DNA of 6,046 bases, from contig OMSM01000259.1 of the NCBI GenBank assembly GCA_900313745.1, positions 1 through 6,046 of the forward strand, written 5' to 3'. The notes beneath the pieces were generated by a model, which did not search any database, was not told where the DNA came from, and saw only the letters and a program-made list of their open reading frames with translations. The DNA is from an uncultured Lachnospiraceae bacterium. GTDB lineage: Bacteria; Bacillota; Clostridia; Lachnospirales; Lachnospiraceae. How positions within the stretch are numbered: the first letter of the stretch is position 1; every line of letters begins with the position of its first letter. The position numbers and the translations under genes were made by a program. Shown piece after piece: positions 1 through 4,593 of the stretch.

Positions 1-297
1 ATTCCCCCTGCTGCCGGAAATCGCCGCGTTCTGGCAGAAGATACAGCCCATGCTGCAGCCGGAGAAGAACACCGCGCCGGAGCCCTTCTCTCCGGTAAGG
101 CAGGGCTCCTCCCACGCAAGGAGGGCGGCCCGCCCGGCGTAAAGATCATAGGGAACGCCGCAGTAGCCCACCCTTCCGGAGATGCGGTCCGCTCCGCATT
201 CCCTTGGGCAGAGCGTGCAGTGATGAAGGTCAAAGCCGGCATCGCGCAGGGAGGCTGACTGATCGGGAAATGTATTCTGAGGGGATAGAGTTTTCAT
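1..297 (-). CDS. PflX-like radical SAM protein (partial, N-terminal 99 codons)
   Basis: Reading the minus strand from ATG at 297 gives 99 uninterrupted codons that run off the left edge, so the C-terminal part is missing. Two cysteine sets are visible. The first is C27-x2-C30-P-R-x-C34-G followed by G-Y-C46-G. The second is S-G-C81-x3-C85-x2-C88-Q-N, the CxxxCxxC motif that binds the radical SAM [4Fe-4S] cluster. The stretch between them, with W-E-E-P-C66 and G-S-G-A-V-F-F-S-G, matches what I know of COG1313, called PflX or 'pyruvate formate-lyase activating enzyme-like'. These are cytosolic proteins, usually about 290-300 residues, with no firmly known substrate. An in-frame TGA at 327-325 leaves no earlier start, and the ribosome binding site is weak. 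The gene lies 70 bases past the SRP RNA terminator with no clear promoter of its own, so read-through is possible. Family is fairly sure; function is not. Confidence 0.85.
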   Translation of the reverse strand, partial: MKTLSPQNTFPDQSASLRDAGFDLHHCTLCPRECGADRISGRVGYCGVPYDLYAGRAALLAWEEPCLTGEKGSGAVFFSGCSMGCIFCQNAAISGSRGN

Positions 298-329
298 GGC
301 TGATGTTCGTCTGCCTTCGCATTCTCACT

Positions 330-341
330 CATACATGTATG
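330..341. repeat. 12-bp perfect palindrome in the leader of the radical SAM gene
   Basis: CATACATGTATG reads the same on both strands. It lies between the SRP RNA terminator and the radical SAM start, 33 bases upstream of that ATG. It could be a small operator or chance; no matching second copy was noticed in the window. Confidence 0.3.
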
Positions 342-367
342 GTCCGAATGCCCGGGATTTATCGCGC

Positions 368-398
368 AAAAAAACTGCCGTGCTTCAGGGCACGGCAG
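368..398 (-). terminator. Intrinsic terminator of the SRP RNA gene
   Basis: On the minus strand a 9-bp perfect stem, CTGCCGTGC (398-390) with GCACGGCAG (383-375), encloses the six-base loop CCTGAA and is followed at once by seven T (374-368). This is a textbook rho-independent terminator and ends the SRP transcript. Its descending arm can also pair with the 5' end of the same RNA (see findings). Confidence 0.93.
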
Positions 399-588
399 GA
401 TCCTGACACGGTTCTGCGGCGACCGCTCCGCCAGGCTTCCCTGCGGCACATGGACGGTTCCGCTTAGTGCTGCTTGGTTCCCCATCTGACACGGTTCACA
501 GATGTCCATTGCGCAGGACCCAAACTTCAGCACGACCACCGACAGACGGCTGTCAGAACCCCGCCCTGTCCTGAAACACGGCGGATAC
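375..588 (-). ncRNA. ffs: Signal recognition particle RNA (SRP RNA)
   Basis: The minus strand matches the conserved core of Gram-positive SRP RNA as I remember the B. subtilis scr gene. It has TTTGGGTCCTGCGCAA (about 524-509), then the helix-8 apex, then TGTGCCGCAGGGAAGCCTGG. The apex carries a GGAA tetraloop (481-478) closed by UGG/CCA, with the GUCAGA and AGCAGC sides of the M-domain binding loop. The RNA binds Ffh and targets nascent membrane proteins to FtsY. A near-consensus promoter fixes the 5' end near 588. The 5' end (582-551) pairs with the 3' end (408-377) in 13 + 15 base pairs around a 4x4 internal loop, so the molecule is one long hairpin of about 214 nt. I see no UGUAAC-type Alu domain, which is typical of the longer (about 270 nt) Bacillus type. 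Exact mature ends are inferred. Confidence 0.93.
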
Positions 589-594
589 TCTGCA

Positions 595-623
595 AGTATA
601 GATAAACGCGGGATAATTGTCAA
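595..623 (-). promoter_or_regulatory. Sigma-70/SigA-type promoter of the SRP RNA
   Basis: On the minus strand the -35 box TTGACA (623-618) is perfect. The spacer is 17 bases and the -10 box TATACT (600-595) matches consensus at five of six positions. Transcription should begin near 589-588, which agrees with the start of the RNA helix. This is the strongest promoter seen in the window, as expected for an abundant housekeeping RNA. Confidence 0.88.
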
Positions 624-664
624 ATTCAGGTCGGAAAATCCGCTGTTTACGGAAGGAATTCTGA

Positions 665-693
665 TAGACCCCGGGCCGGGCGGGGCATAGAAT
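665..693 (+). promoter_or_regulatory. Candidate promoter for the S15 hydrolase
   Basis: TAGACC (665-670, four of six -35 positions), a 17-base spacer and TAGAAT (688-693, five of six -10 positions) precede the hydrolase gene. The spacer region is extremely GC-rich and contains an inverted repeat, CCCCG (669-673) with CGGGG (681-685), which may be an operator or may simply weaken the promoter. The promoter points away from the SRP RNA promoter, whose -35 ends at 623. Confidence 0.4.
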
Positions 694-727
694 GGAGAGG
701 AAGCAGGCTGGTTTACAACTGTTCCAC

Positions 728-733
728 AGGAGG
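728..733 (+). promoter_or_regulatory. Ribosome binding site of the hydrolase
   Basis: AGGAGG lies seven bases before ATG 741 and fixes that start over other in-frame methionines such as residues 7, 8 and 11. A short inverted repeat CTGT-TCC-ACAG (719-729) touches its left edge. Confidence 0.85.
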
Positions 734-740
734 GCAGGCA

Positions 741-2423
741 ATGAGAACAATTACAAATATGATGATTCCAATGCGGGACGGCGTGCGTCTTGCGACGGAT
801 CTGTATCTTCCGGACAAGGAGGGGGCTTATCCGCTGATTCTGATGCGCACGCCGTACGACAAGCGGGATTTCGGGAACGACCCGCTCTATGCGGATTATC
901 CGAGATACGTCGCGCAGGGCTATATTGTGGCGGTCCAGGACTGCCGCGGCACGGTCCTGTCCGAGGGGACGATAAACCAGAACGGGGCCAATGAGCACGA
1001 GGACGGCTATGATACCGTGGAATACCTCGCAGCGCAGCCGTTCTCTGACGGGAACGTGGGAATGTTCGGGCTCTCGTATTTCGGATTTACCCAGCACGCG
1101 GCGGCGTCGATGCGCCCGCCGCACCTGAAGGCAACGTGCCCCTTCATGTGCTGTTCGCTTTCTTCCTTCGGCACCGGCAGCATGCAGACCGTCGCGGCTT
1201 TCCACCTGAGCTGGGCGTACGGCCAGCTGCTGGAGAGGAAGGAGACCTATTTCCCGGATCCCGGGGTGCGGGAGAAGGTTGTGCCCCTGTTGGAATCCTT
1301 CCGGGACAAGCTCGGCGAGTATGCATCTTTCCTCCCCATGACAGACAACCCGGCTGCGAACATTCCGGGCGTCCCGATGCTCTGCGACTACGTTGAGCTC
1401 GCGAAAAGAGTCGAGGACCCGGAGTTCTGGAAGAGCATCCACAGCCCGATGGACTACGACGGATTCCATACCGCCATGCTGCACGGGACCGGCTGGATGG
1501 ACGCCGCGGTAAACAATACGATCGACAATTATCTCGCGGCAAGAAAGTCGAAGGACGCCTGGACACGGGAGAATTCAAAACTCCTCATCGGGCCCTGGAC
1601 GCACGGAGGCGTGCTGCCGGACAGCCTGGAGGGAGTGGATTTCGGAAGGGAAAACTCCGGACACGCCCAGGACGTCACCGGGATGATGATCCGGTGGTTC
1701 GACCGTTACCTCAAGGGAAAGGAGACCGACTGCTTCCCCGGCCGCGTGCGCTATTTCGTGATGAACAAGAACGAGTGGAGGGAGTCCGCGGAATGGCCTC
1801 CGGAGGACGCCGTGCGGACCAGGCTCTATCTCGCGGATGACCTGACGCTCGGAAAGGATATCCCCGAGAAGGGTGAGCTTCCCCTTGTTTATGATCCCGC
1901 GGATCCCGCGCCTTCGTTCCATGTGGATAAGGATGGCCGCGCCGCCTTCGCGGACTGGTCGGAGATAAGGGACAGGAAGGATATGCTTTTCTTTTCCTCC
2001 GGCGTTTTCGACGAGGGCTGCACGATCGCCGGAGATGTCCGGGCAAGGCTCCATGTCGTGACTGACGTGCCGGACACGGATTTTGCCGTTCGCCTTACGG
2101 ACATCGCCCCGGACGGGTACGAGCGGCAGATCACGACGGGATTTGTCCGGGCGAGGCACAGAAACGGCCTCTTTACGGAGGACTTCCTTACGCCGGGTGA
2201 GGCGGCCTGCATCGACTTTGCCGCCGGATACGCCGGATACTTTGTCGCCCCCGGGCACCGGATCGGCCTGCAGCTTGCCGGTTCGCTGTTCCCTCAGTAC
2301 AACCGGAACCTCAACACGAAGGAGGCGCCGTCCGTCGGGAAGGAATTTACCGTAGCGCACGACAGGATTCTCACGGGAGCGGAGTACGCCTCGTTCCTGG
2401 AGCTGCCGGTACTTGCCAGATAA
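741..2423 (+). CDS. CocE/NonD family hydrolase (S15 X-Pro dipeptidyl-peptidase-like)
   Basis: A 560-residue alpha/beta hydrolase of the S15/CocE group, which cleaves esters or amides (CocE hydrolyses cocaine esters, relatives act on amino-acid esters or X-Pro peptides). The substrate here cannot be read from sequence. The nucleophile elbow is G110-L-S112-Y-F-G. The acid is probably D254 in G-W-M-D and the base H288 in G-P-W-T-H-G-G. Y39 in R-T-P-Y matches the oxyanion-hole tyrosine known from CocE. W-F-D-R-Y-L-K-G (319-326) is the family motif before the C-terminal jelly-roll domain (about 330-560, Pfam PF08530 type), with D-T-D-F-A-V and R-A-R-H-R-N-G inside it. The triad is intact and the length is normal. 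No signal peptide is seen, so it is likely cytosolic. It stands alone, with its own RBS and candidate promoter, ends at the bidirectional terminator, and interrupts the usual tadA-SRP RNA adjacency. Confidence 0.9.
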   Translation: MRTITNMMIPMRDGVRLATDLYLPDKEGAYPLILMRTPYDKRDFGNDPLYADYPRYVAQGYIVAVQDCRGTVLSEGTINQNGANEHEDGYDTVEYLAAQPFSDGNVGMFGLSYFGFTQHAAASMRPPHLKATCPFMCCSLSSFGTGSMQTVAAFHLSWAYGQLLERKETYFPDPGVREKVVPLLESFRDKLGEYASFLPMTDNPAANIPGVPMLCDYVELAKRVEDPEFWKSIHSPMDYDGFHTAMLHGTGWMDAAVNNTIDNYLAARKSKDAWTRENSKLLIGPWTHGGVLPDSLEGVDFGRENSGHAQDVTGMMIRWFDRYLKGKETDCFPGRVRYFVMNKNEWRESAEWPPEDAVRTRLYLADDLTLGKDIPEKGELPLVYDPADPAPSFHVDKDGRAAFADWSEIRDRKDMLFFSSGVFDEGCTIAGDVRARLHVVTDVPDTDFAVRLTDIAPDGYERQITTGFVRARHRNGLFTEDFLTPGEAACIDFAAGYAGYFVAPGHRIGLQLAGSLFPQYNRNLNTKEAPSVGKEFTVAHDRILTGAEYASFLELPVLAR

Positions 2424-2444
2424 GCCTGATAAGAAAAAAGACAG

Positions 2445-2484
2445 AAAAAAACCTGATCCGGTGGGAAACGGATCAGGTTTTTTT
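2445..2484. terminator. Bidirectional intrinsic terminator between the hydrolase and tadA
   Basis: Seven A (2445-2451), a perfect 9-bp stem CCTGATCCG (2452-2460) with CGGATCAGG (2469-2477), an eight-base loop, then seven T (2478-2484). The symmetry gives a stem plus T-run on each strand, so it ends both converging genes. It starts 21 bases after the hydrolase stop, and its right arm contains the TGA stop of tadA (2475-2473). Confidence 0.95.
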
Positions 2485-3105
2485 ATCCCTCAGCCCGCGG
2501 AAGAAGCGGGAGAGTATATCCCCGCACTCCGCATCAAGAACCCCGCTGGCCACCTCGCACCGGTGGTTGAAGCCGTCATTTTGAAGGATGTTGATGAGGG
2601 TTCCCCCAGAGCCGGATTTGGGACTCATCGCGCCGATGACGACGCGGTCGATCCTCGACTGCACGATGGCCCCCGCGCACATCGGGCAGGGCTCCAGCGT
2701 GCAGTAGAGCGTGCAGCCGGAGAGCCGCCAGTCGCCGAGCTTCGCGCAGGCCTTCCGGATCGCGGAGGTCTCCGCGTGGGAGAGGGCGGAGTGATCGGTG
2801 TTGCGGCGGTTGTATCCTCTCGCGATGACCTTGCCGTCCTTCACGATGACGCAGCCGATGGGCACCTCCCCGTGATCAAAGGCGTGCTCCGCCTGGATGA
2901 GGGCCTTCCGCATGAAAAACTCATCCAGGGCGGCGAGGGAGGCCTCAGCGTCAAGGCGCGCCTTCTCCATCGCGTCAAGTTTTTCCTTCCGCCTTTCCTT
3001 GCGCGCGAGCGCCTTCTTCATGTGCGCGGCACGGTATTCCTCCCCGCGGTCCGCAGCGCTCCGGACGCGATTTTCTTCATTTCCGCCAGTTTCGTCAAGA
3101 CCCAC
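2473..3105 (-). CDS. tadA: tRNA-specific adenosine deaminase TadA, with N-terminal extension
   Basis: The enzyme converts A34 to inosine at the anticodon wobble position, mainly of tRNA-Arg(ACG); it is essential in most bacteria. The zinc-dependent deaminase site is complete: H-A-E (ligand histidine, proton-shuttle glutamate) followed 27 residues later by P-C-P-M-C (two cysteine ligands). The core begins at D-E-F-F-M-R-K-A-L, where most TadA proteins start, and runs about 150 residues to a normal C terminus. About 60 residues precede the core, rich in Lys, Arg, Glu and Ala and probably helical. GTG 3105 is chosen because GAGGA (3118-3114) lies eight bases before it. In-frame TTG 3120 would be too close to any SD, and ATG 3021 and ATG 2970 have poor SD spacing but remain possible. 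The last codons and stop lie inside the terminator stem. Product is sure; the start is not. Confidence 0.9.
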   Translation of the reverse strand: MGLDETGGNEENRVRSAADRGEEYRAAHMKKALARKERRKEKLDAMEKARLDAEASLAALDEFFMRKALIQAEHAFDHGEVPIGCVIVKDGKVIARGYNRRNTDHSALSHAETSAIRKACAKLGDWRLSGCTLYCTLEPCPMCAGAIVQSRIDRVVIGAMSPKSGSGGTLINILQNDGFNHRCEVASGVLDAECGDILSRFFRGLRDKKT

Positions 3106-3133
3106 TTGCAAATTCCTCAAATCCTACTAAAAT
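3106..3133 (+). promoter_or_regulatory. Candidate promoter of the rrf2-suf operon
   Basis: TTGCAA (3106-3111, four of six -35 positions), a 16-base spacer and TAAAAT (3128-3133, five of six -10 positions). The -10 box lies within operator copy 1, the usual layout for a promoter repressed by an Rrf2 protein. Transcription would start near 3140, leaving a leader of about 160 bases before rrf2. Confidence 0.45.
3114..3118 (-). promoter_or_regulatory. Ribosome binding site deciding the tadA start
   Basis: GAGGA on the minus strand, eight bases before GTG 3105. None of the other in-frame starts of tadA has an SD at this spacing, so this site supports the long N-terminal extension. Confidence 0.5.
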
Positions 3134-3142
3134 AGTAGCAAT
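3121..3142. promoter_or_regulatory. Rrf2/IscR-like operator, copy 1
   Basis: A perfect inverted repeat CTACTA-AAA-TAGTAG (3124-3138) is flanked by ATC on the left and CAAT on the right. AT-rich dyads of this sort are typical of Rrf2-family sites in Firmicutes. It lies upstream of an rrf2 gene and covers the candidate -10 boxes of both divergent promoters. The binding protein is inferred to be the adjacent regulator. Confidence 0.65.
3132..3140 (-). promoter_or_regulatory. Candidate extended -10 promoter of tadA
   Basis: On the minus strand TG (3140-3139), one base, then TACTAT (3137-3132, four of six) form an extended -10 element. No good -35 is seen about 17 bases upstream, which extended -10 promoters can tolerate. 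The leader would be about 20 bases, just enough for the GAGGA site. The element lies inside operator copy 1. Confidence 0.35.
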
Positions 3143-3146
3143 AGAA

Positions 3147-3168
3147 ATCCTACTAAAAAGGTATGAAT
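3147..3168. promoter_or_regulatory. Rrf2/IscR-like operator, copy 2 (degenerate right half)
   Basis: The left half repeats copy 1 exactly: AAATCCTACTAAAA occurs at 3119-3132 and again at 3145-3158, a 26-bp period. The right half (AGGTATGAAT) departs from the dyad and keeps only the GNTANNNAAT-like tail. It is probably a weaker second binding site downstream of the presumed suf transcription start. Confidence 0.5.
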
Positions 3169-3302
3169 AGCAGGGCGTGAATGACCGCCGCCTTACCCGG
3201 GACTGCACAGAACAGTTTCAGGAACAGCCGGGGAGCTGCGGATAAGCTATTGTATCATTTCACGATGCGGCCGGTGAAGCCGCAGGAGGCTTAAGGGGCA
3301 AC
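3169..3302 (+). other. 5' leader of the rrf2-suf transcript
   Basis: This stretch has no open reading frame I would support. Two possible helices are CCCGG (3197-3201) with CCGGG further on (3228-3232), and a hairpin GCGGC (3267-3271) with GCCGC (3279-3283) directly before an AGGAGG (3284-3289). That AGGAGG is 13 bases from the rrf2 ATG, which is long, while AAGGGG (3293-3298) is only four bases away. I recognise no known riboswitch. Confidence 0.35.
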
Positions 3303-3713
3303 ATGAAAATATCCACAAAAGGACGCTACGCCCTGAGAATGATGCTGGATCTCGCAAAGAACGGGCAGGAGGGATACGTCTCCTTAAGGGATGTCTCCGA
3401 GAGGCAGGACGTGACGGTGAAGTATCTGGAGCAGATTGCCACAGCGCTCTCCAGGGCGGGATATATCCACTCGCAGAGAGGCAACAGCGGCGGCTACCGG
3501 CTGACAAGGGAGCCGGACGGATACCGGGTCGGAGATATCCTGCGCGCGACGGAGGGGTCGCTTGCGCCGGTGGCCTGCCTTGCGGACGAGGAGAACGTGT
3601 GCCCCCGGAGCGGGGAGTGCGACACCCTGCCGTTCTGGCAGGGGCTCGATGAGGCGGTCACCCGCTATGTGGACAGTGTGACGCTCGGCGATCTCCTGAA
3701 TCAGCATAAATAA
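3303..3713 (+). CDS. Rrf2 family Fe-S-sensing regulator (IscR/SufR-like)
   Basis: A 136-residue winged-helix transcription factor, first gene of the suf operon. The N terminus M-K-I-S-T-K-G-R-Y-A-L-R and the recognition segment K-Y-L-E-Q-I through R-G-x-x-G-G-Y-R-L (40-67) are the Rrf2/IscR signature. Three cysteines, C92-x7-C100-x5-C106, sit where E. coli IscR holds its [2Fe-2S] cluster (C92, C98, C104). The fourth IscR ligand, His107, has no counterpart: the aligned residue is Leu109. E43 in K-Y-L-E-Q-I is a possible fourth ligand, as I recall reported for a Gram-positive IscR. By family knowledge it represses the assembly genes when cluster-loaded and releases when clusters are scarce. The two dyads at 3121-3168 are its likely operators. 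It ends 88 bases before sufC on the same strand. Confidence 0.9.
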   Translation: MKISTKGRYALRMMLDLAKNGQEGYVSLRDVSERQDVTVKYLEQIATALSRAGYIHSQRGNSGGYRLTREPDGYRVGDILRATEGSLAPVACLADEENVCPRSGECDTLPFWQGLDEAVTRYVDSVTLGDLLNQHK

Positions 3714-3729
3714 CAGGGACAGGCTGCGC

Positions 3730-3746
3730 AGGAGGTGCACCGCACC
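3730..3746 (+). promoter_or_regulatory. Orphan Shine-Dalgarno with hairpin between rrf2 and sufC
   Basis: AGGAGGTG (3730-3737) is a near-perfect SD, but no ATG, GTG or TTG follows within the next 13 bases. Its GGTGC (3734-3738) pairs with GCACC (3742-3746) over a three-base loop. A 10-bp palindrome ATCCGCGGAT follows at 3771-3780. There is no T-run, so this is not a terminator. It may be an mRNA processing or stability element, or a relic. Confidence 0.3.
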
Positions 3747-3801
3747 GGGCGCGGCAGTCGGCAGAACCGCATCCGCGGATCAAGCGTGAACGAGGTGAAT
3801 T

Positions 3802-4557
3802 ATGTCAGACAAGCTTATGAAGGCAGAAGGACTGTCGGTTTCCATCGAGGAGGGTGAGCTTCTTCACGAGGTGTCCCTTGAGATCGGGAAGGGGGAGACC
3901 CATGTGCTCATGGGCCCGAACGGGGCGGGTAAATCCACCTTCGGTTACACCCTCATGGGATCGCCGCAGTACACCGTGACAGGCGGGAGGATTCTTTTCG
4001 AGGGAGAGGATATTACCAGGCTCTCCGCCGACAAGCGGGCCAAGAAAGGGATGTTCCTGTCCTTCCAGAATCCGCTGGAGGTTCCGGGGCTTACGCTGGA
4101 ATCCTTCCTCCGGGCATCGGTGCGCGCCGTCACCGGAAAGCCGGTGAAGCTCTTCGCCTTCAGGAAGGAGCTGGAGGAGACGCTCGCCCTTTTAAAGATC
4201 GATCCCGCATACGCGGAGAGGGAGCTGAACGTAGGCTTCTCCGGCGGCGAGAAGAAGAAGGCGGAGATCCTGCAGCTGCTTCTTCTGCGCCCGAAATTCG
4301 CCATTCTTGACGAGACGGACTCCGGCCTCGACGTGGACGCCGTGCGGGTGGTCTCCGCAGGCATCGAGGAATACCAGAGGAGGCAGGAGGGCGCGCTGCT
4401 TGTCATCACCCACAGCACGCGCATCCTGGAATCCCTGAAGGTGGACCGCACACATGTCATGGTGAAGGGGCGGATTGTGTACTCCGGCGGCGCTTCCGTC
4501 GTGGAGGGGATCAACCGGGACGGGTTTGAGCAGTTTATTTCATCCGGTGAGGAATAA
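3802..4557 (+). CDS. sufC: SufC, ABC-type ATPase of the SUF Fe-S assembly complex
   Basis: A 251-residue cytosolic ABC ATPase that binds SufB and SufD and drives the conformational change needed to build clusters on the SufBCD scaffold. The sequence shows Walker A G38-P-N-G-A-G-K-S-T46, the Q-loop Q89 in S-F-Q-N-P, the signature F-S-G-G-E-K-K-K (146-153), Walker B F-A-I-L-D-E-T-D with D170 and E171, the D-loop S-G-L-D (174-177) and the H-loop H204. G-G-E-K-K-K and D-E-T-D-S-G-L-D-V-D-A are characteristic of SufC rather than of transport ATPases, and no membrane partner is nearby. The start is set by GAGGTG at 3792-3797; Met6 is a weaker alternative. It lies between the Rrf2 regulator and sufB, 36 bases before the latter, and is surely cotranscribed with it. 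Confidence 0.97.
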   Translation: MSDKLMKAEGLSVSIEEGELLHEVSLEIGKGETHVLMGPNGAGKSTFGYTLMGSPQYTVTGGRILFEGEDITRLSADKRAKKGMFLSFQNPLEVPGLTLESFLRASVRAVTGKPVKLFAFRKELEETLALLKIDPAYAERELNVGFSGGEKKKAEILQLLLLRPKFAILDETDSGLDVDAVRVVSAGIEEYQRRQEGALLVITHSTRILESLKVDRTHVMVKGRIVYSGGASVVEGINRDGFEQFISSGEE

Positions 4558-4593
4558 ACCGCGCGGAACGGCCGCGGCGGAGGGATAAAAAAG

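Noticed and set aside
632..642. CGGA-AAA-TCCG inverted repeat between the divergent promoters
   Set aside because: Arms of four bases with no second copy are too short to call an operator.
502..690. Small plus-strand frame of 62 codons
   Set aside because: It lies antisense to the SRP RNA and its promoter, and no convincing RBS or protein family is seen.
294..1484. 396-codon open frame on the minus strand
   Set aside because: It runs antisense through the SRP RNA and into the hydrolase gene, and its translation shows no recognisable family. Long antisense frames are expected in GC-rich DNA.
2223..2240. Tandem CGCCGGATA repeat in the hydrolase
   Set aside because: Only two copies, in frame, encoding ordinary residues of the jelly-roll domain; likely chance.
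1575..2360. 261-codon minus-strand frame inside the hydrolase
   Set aside because: It is a shadow of the hydrolase, whose catalytic motifs are intact in the plus frame, and it lacks a ribosome binding site or family signature.
2413..3135. 240-codon plus-strand frame antisense to tadA
   Set aside because: tadA on the minus strand has the full deaminase active site, and this frame runs through the terminator.
3253..3258. TATCAT as a second -10 box directly upstream of rrf2
   Set aside because: The base-matched -35 position holds GGGGAG, so no promoter is supported.
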